64,000 bases of DNA, from positions 212,583-276,582 of the forward strand of contig JAWKLQ010000010.1 in NCBI GenBank assembly GCA_041392665.1, read 5' to 3'. Positions 8,139-16,622 of this stretch are shown here, piece by piece; position 1 is the first letter of the stretch, and each line of letters begins with the position of its first letter. The translations under genes and the position numbers were made by a program. This DNA is from Flavilitoribacter sp020436695. Its GTDB lineage: Bacteria; Bacteroidota; Bacteroidia; Chitinophagales; Saprospiraceae. Under the pieces are notes generated by a model. The model was given only the letters and a program-made list of their open reading frames with translations. It searched no databases and was not told the DNA's origin.

Positions 8139-10469
8139 ATGAAATACAGCCTATTACTTTTCACCTTTCTGCTCAATAGTGCCGGTGCACTCCTAGCTCA
8201 GACCGGTACCATTCGCGGCAATGTTTATGACCAGGAAAGCGGAGCGCCCATTTTGTTTGCCAATATCCGGCTGGCAGGTACAGATCTGGGTACCAATTCC
8301 GATGAGAACGGCTTTTTCAGCTTGCCCGATATTCCGGTAGGAACTTATTCGCTGATAGCTACTTACCTGGGCTATGACAGTACCCGCGTTTCGCTAACTG
8401 TACGGGCGGACGCCATTGCTTACCAACGACTGGTAATGAAGGCTAACGCCATCAATCTTACCACGGTGGATGTCTCCGGCGCCAGAGAACGCGCCCGCAC
8501 CGAAGTGAATGTATCGACCTTACAGGTGACGCCCAAGGAGATCAAAAGTCTACCGGCGGCCGGTGGCGAAGCCGATATCGCGCAATACCTCACTATCCTG
8601 CCGGGTATTGTTTCTACCGGTGATCAGGGAGGTCAACTGTACATTCGGGGAGGATCGCCCGTCCAGAACCGCATCCTGCTGGATGGAATGACGATCTATA
8701 ATCCTTTCCACAGCATCGGACTGTTCTCCGTATTCGAAACGGAAACGGTGCGCAGTGTGGAAGTCCTGACCGGTGGGTTCAATGCCGAATACGGCGGACG
8801 AATCTCGGCCATTGTGGATATTCAGACGAGGGAAGGAAATAAACAGCGTTTTAGTGGTCTGGTCTCGGCCAGCCCCTTTCAGGCTAAGGCGCTGATCGAA
8901 GGCCCCATTAAGAAACTGGACCCGGAAACCGGAAACAGCATTTCCTTTCTGTTTACGGCCAAACATTCCTATCTCAGTCAGACCTCTCCCGTTTTGTATC
9001 CTTACGCAACGGACACTACGTTTTATAACTTCGCCAGTGGCGATACCAGTCTGCAGGATGTGGCGGATATCGGGCTCCCTTTTGACTATACCGACTTTTA
9101 CGGAAAACTGTCCATCGTGGGCGGTGGCGGGAGCAAGTTGGATATTTTCGGCATGAATTTCCGGGATAGGTTCGATTTCGTCGGCCTGAGCACCGTCGAC
9201 TGGAAAACCACTGGCGGTGGTGCCCACTTTGATCTGGTGCCCCCTAATTCAGACATCGTGATGGACGGGACGATCGCCTATTCCAAATACAATATCTCTT
9301 CCCTCGAATCCGACGGCCGCCCTAAAAGCAGCGAGGTAGTCAATTATACGGCCGCCCTGAATTTTACCTATTTCGGCTTGAACAAGCAACTGGATTACGG
9401 CTTCGAATTTACCGGATTCAATACCGATTTTTCCTTTACGAATTTGTTTGATATTCCCTTCCAGCAACGCGATTTTACCACCGAAATGGCCGGCTATCTG
9501 AAATACCGGCAGGTGCTGGGCCGGCTCATCATCGAACCGGGACTGCGTCTACAGTACTACGCATCACAGTCCAAATTCTCACCGGAACCCCGCCTGGGCT
9601 TAAAAGTCAATATCAGCGATCATTTTCGCCTGAAAATGGCCGGCGGCCTTTATTCCCAGAACCTGATCAGCACGGTAAGTGAGCAGGATGTAGTTAATTT
9701 CTTCGTGGGCTTTCTGGCGGGGCCGGAGCAGACCATTTACCGCCCCAATTCTTCGGAGGCTGCTAAAGACCGGCTTCAACGCGCTGTACACGGGGTGGCC
9801 GGGTTTGAGTTGGACCTGAACGATCATACCAGTCTGAATGTGGAGTCTTACTATAAAGGCTTTACCCAACTCATCAGCATCAATCGCAACAAACTGCGCG
9901 GGCAAGACCCGGACTTCCAGACGGAAACGGGCGAGGCTTACGGCATCGATCTCTCCCTACGCTACGAGCGCGCCCGCTGGTACGCCTGGCTGACCTACAG
10001 TCTGGCCAAAGTGACCCGCGATGACGGGGAGCAGGTTTATCCTACCATTTTCGACCGGCGTCATAACGTCAATGCCTTAGTCCGCTATCAATTTGGGCGG
10101 GGCAACAAATGGTCGCTGAGTGCGCGCTGGAACCTGGGCTCGGGTTTCCCGTTCACACTCACCCAGGGCTTTTACCAGCAGGTACCCTTCGATTCCGATC
10201 TCCTGACCGGAGATGTTCTGACCGGTAATTATGACATCGGTACCATTCTCAGCGACGAGCGCAATGACGGCCGTTTGTCTTACTACCATCGGCTGGATGT
10301 ATCGCTTAAACGGGAATGGGCATTTGGCCGCTACGCCCGTATTGAAGGTAACCTCAGTGTGACCAATGCCTACAATCGCGATAATGTATTTTATGTGGAT
10401 CGGCAGAGCAACCGGCGAGTGGATCAGTTGCCGGTATTGCCCAGTTTGGGGGTGACAGTGCGGTTTTAG
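8139..10469 (+). CDS. TonB-dependent outer-membrane receptor with N-terminal carboxypeptidase-regulatory domain
   Basis: A 776-residue protein with a signal peptide (MKYSLLLFTFLLNSAGALLAQ). A CarboxypepD_reg-like beta sandwich follows at about residues 22-110 (GTIRGNVYDQESGAPILFAN), then a plug domain at about 130-230 (LPGIVSTGDQGGQLYIRGG, ILLDGMTIYNPFH) and a beta-barrel ending in VTVRF with the usual terminal Phe. It acts in the outer membrane, taking up a ligand with energy from TonB. It is not a SusC: the length is shorter and there is no SusD gene beside it. The substrate is unknown. The gene stands alone, preceded by a tandem repeat array. Confidence 0.92.
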   Translation: MKYSLLLFTFLLNSAGALLAQTGTIRGNVYDQESGAPILFANIRLAGTDLGTNSDENGFFSLPDIPVGTYSLIATYLGYDSTRVSLTVRADAIAYQRLVMKANAINLTTVDVSGARERARTEVNVSTLQVTPKEIKSLPAAGGEADIAQYLTILPGIVSTGDQGGQLYIRGGSPVQNRILLDGMTIYNPFHSIGLFSVFETETVRSVEVLTGGFNAEYGGRISAIVDIQTREGNKQRFSGLVSASPFQAKALIEGPIKKLDPETGNSISFLFTAKHSYLSQTSPVLYPYATDTTFYNFASGDTSLQDVADIGLPFDYTDFYGKLSIVGGGGSKLDIFGMNFRDRFDFVGLSTVDWKTTGGGAHFDLVPPNSDIVMDGTIAYSKYNISSLESDGRPKSSEVVNYTAALNFTYFGLNKQLDYGFEFTGFNTDFSFTNLFDIPFQQRDFTTEMAGYLKYRQVLGRLIIEPGLRLQYYASQSKFSPEPRLGLKVNISDHFRLKMAGGLYSQNLISTVSEQDVVNFFVGFLAGPEQTIYRPNSSEAAKDRLQRAVHGVAGFELDLNDHTSLNVESYYKGFTQLISINRNKLRGQDPDFQTETGEAYGIDLSLRYERARWYAWLTYSLAKVTRDDGEQVYPTIFDRRHNVNALVRYQFGRGNKWSLSARWNLGSGFPFTLTQGFYQQVPFDSDLLTGDVLTGNYDIGTILSDERNDGRLSYYHRLDVSLKREWAFGRYARIEGNLSVTNAYNRDNVFYVDRQSNRRVDQLPVLPSLGVTVRF

Positions 10470-10526
10470 AGGGCTTGTTTTGCAGTCTTTAGGAAGTGAA
10501 AGGAAACTCTAGCCAATCGTCTGGCG

Positions 10527-10534
10527 TAACTTTG
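10527..10534 (+). promoter_or_regulatory. Candidate -7 box (TAACTTTG)
   Basis: TAACTTTG fits TAnnTTTG and lies 31 bases before ATG 10565. It supports that start over the upstream in-frame codon at 10496, which precedes the box. No clear -33 element is seen. Confidence 0.45.
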
Positions 10535-10564
10535 TATACAATATTTCCTGTTCAAAAAATAATT

Positions 10565-11071
10565 ATGAGACATAAACCATTTGTATTCTTTTTAATGCTA
10601 ATTTTTATTGGCGCATGTGAAAATCCCTCAGCTATATTATCTGATAACGCTAAATTGAATATTAAAGAGACGCTAGAAAAATTGGCTGTTGATAACTTGA
10701 AAGCTTGGGAGCCACCATTTTCTGAAGAAGCATTTCTTGATTTTTTTACTCAAACCGAAGATTTTTCTTTTGCGGTAGATGGATTTCATATAACAAGCTA
10801 TGAAGACTGGGTAGGGGTTGTTTATGAGAGCATGGATCATGATAGAAAAAGCTACAAAACCTATACTGATAACATTGAGCATGTCGAAACAGATATAATC
10901 AATGAAGACTATGGGTTTGTCACTGTTGATTATACTTGGGATTACACAAATAATGATGATGTTCGATATATGGTAAAGTCAATTGTAACAATGTTGTTTA
11001 GGAAAGAAAATGGTAGATGGAAAATAGTAAATACTCACTGCTCACATGGTGAAACCCAAATTGTGAATTAA
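10565..11071 (+). CDS. Small NTF2/SnoaL-like lipoprotein
   Basis: 168 residues from ATG 10565. A lipoprotein signal (MRHKPFVFFLMLIFIGACEN) has a lipobox ending in GAC. The rest (LEKLAVDNLKAWEPPFSEEA, FFTQTEDFSFAVDGFHI, YMVKSIVTMLFRKENGRWK, IVNTHCSHGE) resembles the SnoaL/DUF4440 cone-shaped fold, in which the C-terminal strand W(K)I-x-HxS is typical. The protein should sit in a membrane facing the periplasm; function unknown. The gene is clearly more AT-rich than its neighbours (runs of A and T, AT-ending codons), which suggests recent transfer or weak codon selection. A perfect hairpin lies about 110 bases after it. Confidence 0.7.
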   Translation: MRHKPFVFFLMLIFIGACENPSAILSDNAKLNIKETLEKLAVDNLKAWEPPFSEEAFLDFFTQTEDFSFAVDGFHITSYEDWVGVVYESMDHDRKSYKTYTDNIEHVETDIINEDYGFVTVDYTWDYTNNDDVRYMVKSIVTMLFRKENGRWKIVNTHCSHGETQIVN

Positions 11072-11179
11072 CATAACTGTTTCAGTATACGGCAGACGGC
11101 TCATGGCGTCCAGCCTGCTGGTCGTTTCCTTGAAATATCATAGTAGCCATTACAGTCTGAAGTCAAAGATCGACATCAT

Positions 11180-11210
11180 CTTTAGGTGGAGCATAAAACT
11201 CCACCTAAAG
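11180..11210. terminator. Perfect 12-bp hairpin between convergent genes
   Basis: CTTTAGGTGGAG at 11180-11191 and its exact inverse at 11199-11210 enclose a 7-base loop. It lies between the convergent lipoprotein and barrel genes, so a two-way terminator is the natural reading, but no T-run follows on either side. Confidence 0.5.
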
Positions 11211-11300
11211 GGCTTCACGGTCAGATTAGCTTTCTATGCCCTGGCCTAACAATGCCGGTAAAAGGATAGGAACAGAAATTATCCGAGCCAAGAACTCTCC

Positions 11301-11906
11301 TCAAAACGAAACCCGTATCCCCACCGAAATATCCGCCAGATCACTGGCCTGCCCCCGGTCACCGGCCTCAAAGCCCTTATAATACCGCAGACCGGCCTGT
11401 AGGGAAAGGAGTTTGCTGATCTGATAGGCAGGTGCGATAATGACCCCAACCTGCGGACTCACGTTGGTAAAAGTATCTCCACTACTGCCATTGAAGCCGT
11501 TATTATATTGAACCACCGTAGCGCCACCACTCACTAAAAGACCAACAAAAAATTGGTCGGAAAGATCCAGGCGGTAGCCCAACGCACCGTGATAAGCGGT
11601 ACCGCCATCCAGGTTGTTATCCTCATTAAAAGTAGTCAGGAGAGGAGTAGTGTACTGCAGGCGGCCGATGATTTTCCCATATTCCAGTTCTCCGTAGAAA
11701 CCCGCGACTATCCCCGAATTTTCCTTACTGCCATGAGTTACCAGCGGGGCATAACCTACATTGGCAGCTAGTGAGAGCCGCAGTGCTATTTTATCTTGTG
11801 CATTTAGATCTGTCATTAGAAAAGAACAGAATAACAGAAGTAGGATCACACGAAACGAAGCATAATAGGAGCTGAGATCAGTTTTTGAATGGGTCATGTT
11901 GTACAT
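11301..11906 (-). CDS. Outer-membrane beta-barrel protein
   Basis: 201 residues from the ATG at 11906 (MYNMTHSK); an ATG three codons on is equally possible. A hydrophobic signal segment (VILLLLFCSFLMTDLNAQ) is followed by alternating beta strands: LRLSLAANVGYAPLV, GIVAGFYGELEYGKI, YHGALGYRLDLSDQFFVGL, LLSLQAGLRYYKGF. The last strand is ISVGIRVSF with a terminal Phe, as in small eight-stranded OmpA/OmpW-like barrels. It should insert in the outer membrane through BAM. No catalytic motif is seen and the function is unknown. It stands alone, facing the preceding lipoprotein gene. The open frame continues upstream to 12062 without signal-like sequence, so I left that part out. Confidence 0.75.
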   Translation of the reverse strand: MYNMTHSKTDLSSYYASFRVILLLLFCSFLMTDLNAQDKIALRLSLAANVGYAPLVTHGSKENSGIVAGFYGELEYGKIIGRLQYTTPLLTTFNEDNNLDGGTAYHGALGYRLDLSDQFFVGLLVSGGATVVQYNNGFNGSSGDTFTNVSPQVGVIIAPAYQISKLLSLQAGLRYYKGFEAGDRGQASDLADISVGIRVSF

Positions 11907-12114
11907 TTTTTGATTTTGGTTTGGTGTTATTATGATGACCCAAAATTGCAGGCTCCGGGTGGATGTGCCCTTATACTTATGTTGTAGTTCGATGTATACA
12001 TGTTGGAGAGGACTCATGAAATTGACTGCAGACCCCTCATTAAGAATCATCTCGCTCCCCAATTGCCCGCCTGAAATTCCTTTTGTAACCTTGAGGAAAG
12101 AACGCCATTAATTA

Positions 12115-12497
12115 ATGAAGAACTGTAGATTTCTTTTGCTGACACTCCTTATGGCAGCCTATCAGTTTGGGTACACGCAGACTTCCAATTTAGCTTATAC
12201 CGAATCATATTATGTGCCCGCAGTTAACGGAACTAAGTTAGCTGTTGATGTACATTTTCCTAAAGGTTATCAGAACGGGAGATTACCGGCCCTGCTCGAA
12301 CTGACCAGATACTGGCGATCTGCCGAGGACCCGGTTACCGGTGAACCCACTCCATCCCTTCGAAAACGGGACGATTTCTTTTTAGCAAATAATTACATAC
12401 TGGTAAAGGTGGATGTAAGAGGCACCGGTGCTTCTTATGGCGTACGTCCCGGTGAATACACGCGAACTGAGGTGAGAGATGCCCGTTATATCCTGGA
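12115..12497 (+). pseudogene. Truncated CocE/NonD-type (S15) hydrolase, N-terminal fragment
   Basis: The fragment starts with a signal peptide (MKNCRFLLLTLLMAAYQFGY) and the beginning of an X-Pro dipeptidyl-peptidase/CocE hydrolase: YYVPAVNGTKLAVDVHFPKG, LPALLELTRYWRSAED and ILVKVDVRGTGASYGVRPGE. Family proteins run on for roughly 500 further residues with the catalytic Ser, Asp and His. Here similarity stops at EVRDARYILEL (about base 12497), where transposase-derived sequence takes over in another frame. The catalytic region is missing, so the gene is dead. I did not find the missing 3' part in the window. Confidence 0.8.
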
Positions 12498-13192
12498 ATT
12501 GAAGAACTTTTCAAGCATTTTTTGGACCGCAACAATCGTTGGATAAAACTAGCCGATGCCCTGCCGTGGGATGAAATGGCCGGCATCTATAGGCAAAGCT
12601 TGAGTGCGGACAATGGGCGCCCCACCATAGATGTTCGCCTGGCCGTGGGTGCACTGATCATTAAGCACAAGCTGGGGCTGAGCGACCGGGAGGTGGTGTC
12701 CACCATCCGGGAGAATGTGTACATTCAATATTTTGTAGGCTACCGCTCCTTTGATCCCGATGTTCCTTTTGATCCGTCACTGTTTGTAGCGATGAGAAAA
12801 CGCATGGGCGCTAAACGCTTTGATGAGATGAACAAGCAGATTATCAGGCTGACAAAAGGCCGTGAAAAAAGGATTAAAAAGGACTCTTCAGGAGAAGATG
12901 AGGACCAGACTGAGCCGGAGTCGGGGCCTGCGGACCAGAGCGCTTCCCTGGACCAGGAACCAGTTGCTGATCCTCATCCATCCAAGGATTACCCCCAAAG
13001 GGCTACCTGAAACTGGACGCCACGGTGGCCGATCAAATGATCGTGTATCCAACGGATCTGAGGCTAGTGGCACGCAGTCGGCAGGAAAGTGAAAGATTAA
13101 TCGATCTGCTGTATGTGCACAGTGACCTGGCTGCCAACCCAGCTATGGTGCCGCTTGGCCGGGCAGATAGCACCGGCTCAACCCCTTAAAAA
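12498..13192 (+). pseudogene. Decayed IS5/IS1182-type transposase (DUF772) remnant
   Basis: The frame from about 12498 to 13010 encodes a DUF772-type N-terminal domain (LDRNNRWIKLADALPWDEM, VRLAVGALIIKHKLGLSDRE, YIQYFVGYRSFDPDVPFD). A stop at 13008-13010 breaks it. The next recognisable piece (YLKLDATVADQMIVYPTDL, ESERLIDLLY) is in another frame up to about 13130 and then fades. The catalytic DDE part is absent. The extreme N-terminus is also missing because the fragment is joined directly to the truncated hydrolase. No inverted ends or target duplication are visible, so this is an old, partly deleted element. Confidence 0.8.
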
Positions 13193-13381
13193 CAATTATT
13201 GGAAGCAGATCAGGTTCGGACCTACTTTACCACACCAATTATTTACCCTTGGCAGGTAACGCATTTTGTCCAGGAGGGACTTTTTCAGCAAACCCTATCT
13301 AAATGTGACTGATCATGAAGATGATAAAAGTAGTATCTCAAACAACCCCGCTTATGCTAACCACTATTACGTACTTCAATC

Positions 13382-13436
13382 CGTCAGCCCTACGGCTCCG
13401 CTTGGGGCTGGCCCGAGCGGAGCCGTAGGACTGACG
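13382..13436. repeat. 21-bp imperfect palindrome downstream of acs (REP/terminator-like)
   Basis: The arms at 13382-13402 and 13416-13436 are inverse copies with one mismatch (core CCTACGGCTCCGCT), separated by a GC-rich 13-base loop. It lies 3 bases beyond the acs stop, so it could end acs transcription. The outer CGTCAG word links it to the GACGG-rich dispersed elements at 16372 and 62954. Confidence 0.7.
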
Positions 13437-13439
13437 TGA

Positions 13440-15341
13440 CTATTGCTTAGCCCCATCCTTGATCTCCTCAACGATCTCCGGATTCAGCAGTGTGGAGGTA
13501 TCTCCCAGATTACTGGTATCACCGGATGCCACTTTGCGCAGAATACGTCGCATGATCTTACCGGAGCGGGTCTTGGGCAGACCGGAAACGATCTGAATGC
13601 GGTCGGGTTTGGCGATCGGGCCGATCTCCTGGGTTACTACGGCACGGATCTCTTTTTCAAAGGCCTCTTCGTCGGAGACGTCTTCAGTAGTGATCACATA
13701 GGCATAAATGCCCTGTCCCTTGATGTCGTGTGGATAGCCAACCACTGCTGATTCCACCACTTTTGGATGTTCGTTAATGGCATTTTCCACTTCGGCGGTA
13801 CCCATGCGGTGACCCGATACATTGATCACGTCATCCACCCGGCCGATAATGCGGTACATGCCGTCTTCGTCACGCCGGGCACCATCACCGGTAAAGTACT
13901 TATCCAGGAACATGGCAAAATAAGTGTTGCGGCAACGATCGTGATCTCCGTAGGTGGTGCGGATCATGGATGGCCAGGGGAATTTGATACAAAGCAGTCC
14001 TTCCACATCATTTCCGTCAATCTCCACACCGTCGTTATCCACCAGGCACATCTGTATACCCGGTAGCGGATAGCCCGCATGTGCAGGTTTCATCGGGCTG
14101 AGCCCACCCAGGCCGGAGATCATGATGCCGCCGGTCTCGGTTTGCCACCAGGTATCCACAATTGGACATCCCTTATTGCCTACTACTTCGTAATACCAGT
14201 TCCACGCCTCTTCGTTAATCGGTTCACCCACACTGCCCAGCAGGCGCAGCGAACTCAGGTCGAATTTTTTAACAGGTTCCTCACCGAAAGCCATCAGGGC
14301 CCGAATGGCGGTAGGTGCCGTGTAAAATTGATTGACCTTGTGTTTCTCCACAACTTCCCAGAACCGGCCCGGATGCGGATAGGTAGGCACTCCTTCGAAC
14401 ATTACCGTCGTAGCTCCGGCTGATAGCGGTCCGTATACGATATAGGAATGGCCGGTGATCCAGCCGATGTCGGCTGTACACCAGTAGATGTCACCTTCCC
14501 GGTATTGGAATACATTCTGGAAAGAATAGGTGGTATACACCATATACCCGCCGCAGGTGTGCACCACACCTTTCGGTTTGCCGGTAGAGCCGGAAGTATA
14601 CAGGATAAACAGCATGTCTTCGGCGTCCATCACTTCAGCCGGGCAACTGCCGGACTGCGGATCAACTTCCTCGTGCCACCACTTGTCGCGTCCGTCGGTC
14701 CATTCTATGGGGTCGGCGGTATTGCGGTGTACCAGCACGGTCTCAATACTATCACAACCCATGGCCAGGGCTTCGTCTACTACACTTTTTACCGGAATGT
14801 GTTTAGCACCCCGATTATTGTAGTCGGAGCAGATCACCATCTTGCAGGTGGCATCTTTGATGCGGTCGGCCAGGGCCTGGGCGGAGAAGCCCGCAAAAAC
14901 CACAGAATGGACGGCACCTACCCGGGCGCAGGCCAGCACTCCGATTGCCAGCTCGGGTACCATAGGCATATAGAAGCACACCCGGTCTCCTTTTTTAATG
15001 CCGTTGGCCTTGAGGGCATTGGCGGCCCGGCATACGGCAAGGTGTAGTTCGCGATAGGTATAGGTCCGTACCGGATCGTTAGGATCGTTGGGCTCAAACA
15101 GGATGGCAACCTGATCAGGGCGGGTTTCCAAATGCCGGTCCAGACAGTTTTCGGTGATATTCAGCTTGCCGCCCTGAAACCATTTTACATCAGGTTTGCG
15201 GAAATCCCACTCCAGGACTTTATCCCATTTTTTGTGCCACTGGAAAGTGTCCGCTATGCCGGCCCAAAAGCTTTCGGGATCGGCTACACTTTGTTCGTAT
15301 TGTTCTTTGTATTCGTCGAAGGAATTGATACGATGGGTCAT
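13440..15341 (-). CDS. acs: Acetate--CoA ligase (acetyl-CoA synthetase)
   Basis: A 633-residue AMP-forming acyl-CoA synthetase. The adenylate-forming motif A3 is LYTSGSTGKPKGVVHT, followed by GWITGHSYIVYGPL, VDTWWQTETGG and TGDGARRDEDGMYRIIGR. The C-terminal catalytic lysine lies in KTRSGKIMRRILRK, the usual site of reversible acetylation. It makes acetyl-CoA from acetate, ATP and CoA in the cytoplasm. Length and motifs fit Acs rather than propionyl- or acetoacetyl-CoA synthetases. The start at 15341 (MTHRINSF) is preferred: a TAnnTTTG box at 15393-15386 would put transcription start near 15380, after the longest possible start (15413). Confidence 0.95.
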   Translation of the reverse strand: MTHRINSFDEYKEQYEQSVADPESFWAGIADTFQWHKKWDKVLEWDFRKPDVKWFQGGKLNITENCLDRHLETRPDQVAILFEPNDPNDPVRTYTYRELHLAVCRAANALKANGIKKGDRVCFYMPMVPELAIGVLACARVGAVHSVVFAGFSAQALADRIKDATCKMVICSDYNNRGAKHIPVKSVVDEALAMGCDSIETVLVHRNTADPIEWTDGRDKWWHEEVDPQSGSCPAEVMDAEDMLFILYTSGSTGKPKGVVHTCGGYMVYTTYSFQNVFQYREGDIYWCTADIGWITGHSYIVYGPLSAGATTVMFEGVPTYPHPGRFWEVVEKHKVNQFYTAPTAIRALMAFGEEPVKKFDLSSLRLLGSVGEPINEEAWNWYYEVVGNKGCPIVDTWWQTETGGIMISGLGGLSPMKPAHAGYPLPGIQMCLVDNDGVEIDGNDVEGLLCIKFPWPSMIRTTYGDHDRCRNTYFAMFLDKYFTGDGARRDEDGMYRIIGRVDDVINVSGHRMGTAEVENAINEHPKVVESAVVGYPHDIKGQGIYAYVITTEDVSDEEAFEKEIRAVVTQEIGPIAKPDRIQIVSGLPKTRSGKIMRRILRKVASGDTSNLGDTSTLLNPEIVEEIKDGAKQ

Positions 15342-15385
15342 GTTGGTTGGTTTTATCTTTTGATTTTCTTTAGGTTCCATTTGTT

Positions 15386-15393
15386 CAAAGGTA
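15386..15393 (-). promoter_or_regulatory. Candidate -7 box (TACCTTTG) for acs
   Basis: Read on the minus strand, TACCTTTG matches TAnnTTTG about 45 bases before the chosen acs start. No -33 TTTG at ideal spacing. Confidence 0.4.
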
Positions 15394-15546
15394 GTAAACT
15401 TGTGCTTAAGCATCCATGGTCAATGATAAGAATCATGGACCAAAATGCGTTCTAGCAGTAAAGCCGCAAAAATTTAAAAAACCTCCATATATTGCGGCTT
15501 TTAGGGTTCTGAGGCAACGTTGGGGAGCCAAAAATAGTAATCAGAT

Positions 15547-16368
15547 ATGAAACACATTAGTTATTCCAAAAGCCTTTTTATTTTAATTGTATACTGTACC
15601 GGATTCTTTTCTGCCTGTAGTAGCGATTCCCCTGCTCAATCGCCGGTTGGTTATGGCAATTCAGATCAGAATATTGTTGTTGAGCAACGCAACTTTGCCA
15701 AACAGTCGGAGCATTGCGCAGTGGACAGCCTGCACTGCATGACCATCAATCTGAGTTATCCGTATGTGGTGAGCGGCCCTGCGTCAGTAATCGATCCCAT
15801 TAATGATACCATTTCTATTCATTTAAAACGCAATGTGGCTGTTTTTGCCGTAGAATCATCCGAACTGGAGACCAGCCTGGAGGATATTGCGAGGAAATAT
15901 ATACAGGAGTTTGACCAATTGGTGGCTGATTCTCCTGAATATCCCTTTTCCTGGGAAATTGAGGTGGAAGGATCCGTTTTCTATCAATCGGATAAGGTGC
16001 TATCCGTAGCCCTGAATGCCTATGCTTACACCGGCGGTGCCCATCCTAATTTTTTCCTGGACCTGATCAACTTTGACCTCGCTACCGGTAGAAAACTGAC
16101 GCTTAACGATATTTTTTCCAACCTGGATCAACTGAAGGTGGTAGTCGAAAATAAATTCCGCGAGGTGCGGGAGATCGATCCCAAAACCTCCATTGCGGAT
16201 GCCGGTTTTTTCTGGGGAGAACCCTTCGCCCTGCCGGAAAGCTTTGCACTGCAGGAAGATGGGGTTTATTTTTTTTACAATCCATACGAAGCGGCTGCCT
16301 ATGCCCTGGGCGCTACGGAATTTACGATACCTTATGAGGATCTTAAGGATTTGATGAAGGGGCCGTAG
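15547..16368 (+). CDS. DUF3298/DUF4163 domain lipoprotein
   Basis: 273 residues with a lipoprotein signal whose lipobox Cys is in GFFSACSSD. The N-terminal half (DUF4163-like; CMTINLSYPYVV, AVFAVESSELETSLEDIA, FSWEIEVEGSVFYQ) is followed by a DUF3298 module: SVALNAYAYTGGAHPNFF, INFDLATGRKLTLNDIF and a C-terminal GVYFFYNPYEAAAYALG. This pair of domains is shared with the extracytoplasmic part of RsiV anti-sigma factors, which bind lysozyme, but there is no anti-sigma domain or sigma gene here. It is probably a periplasmic or surface lipoprotein of unknown ligand. It is divergent from acs with about 200 bases between. Confidence 0.85.
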   Translation: MKHISYSKSLFILIVYCTGFFSACSSDSPAQSPVGYGNSDQNIVVEQRNFAKQSEHCAVDSLHCMTINLSYPYVVSGPASVIDPINDTISIHLKRNVAVFAVESSELETSLEDIARKYIQEFDQLVADSPEYPFSWEIEVEGSVFYQSDKVLSVALNAYAYTGGAHPNFFLDLINFDLATGRKLTLNDIFSNLDQLKVVVENKFREVREIDPKTSIADAGFFWGEPFALPESFALQEDGVYFFYNPYEAAAYALGATEFTIPYEDLKDLMKGP

Positions 16369-16371
16369 ATG

Positions 16372-16612
16372 ACGGCCGCTCGCTGCGCTTGCTGACGGCC
16401 GCCCCGCTGCCTTCGGCCGGGGCTGACGGCCGGGTGGGTGTCTTTGACGGACGCTTCACTGACGGAGAGTACTCGCCCTGTGATCGGTGTATTTTCCGGT
16501 ATTTTTTCAATAGCGAGCAATAACTTAGATGATCTGCATGCCTCATCATCTCGTCAGTGCAGCATCCGTCAGGAATGGCATTGACATTCCGTCCGTCAGC
16601 AAAGCGTCCGTA
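16372..16612. repeat. GACGG/CCGTC-rich intergenic element with inverted ends
   Basis: The first 100 bases repeat the word CTGACGGCCG and end in ACGGACGCTTCACTGACGGA (16447-16466). The last part carries the inverse, TCCGTCAGCAAAGCGTCCGT (16592-16611), matching 18 of 20 bases. The whole gap can therefore fold back on itself. A close relative sits at 62954-63130. Both copies lie directly upstream of GT39-type genes. Confidence 0.7.
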
Positions 16613-16622
16613 AAAATCGAAC

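Noticed and set aside
8550..9227. Long minus-strand open frame inside the TonB receptor
   Set aside because: It mirrors the plus-strand barrel gene, has no motif, signal or promoter, and is a shadow.
13193..13439. Remaining transposase or hydrolase 3' part before the acs end
   Set aside because: Short readable stretches exist (for example around 13200-13300) but none could be matched to either family with confidence.
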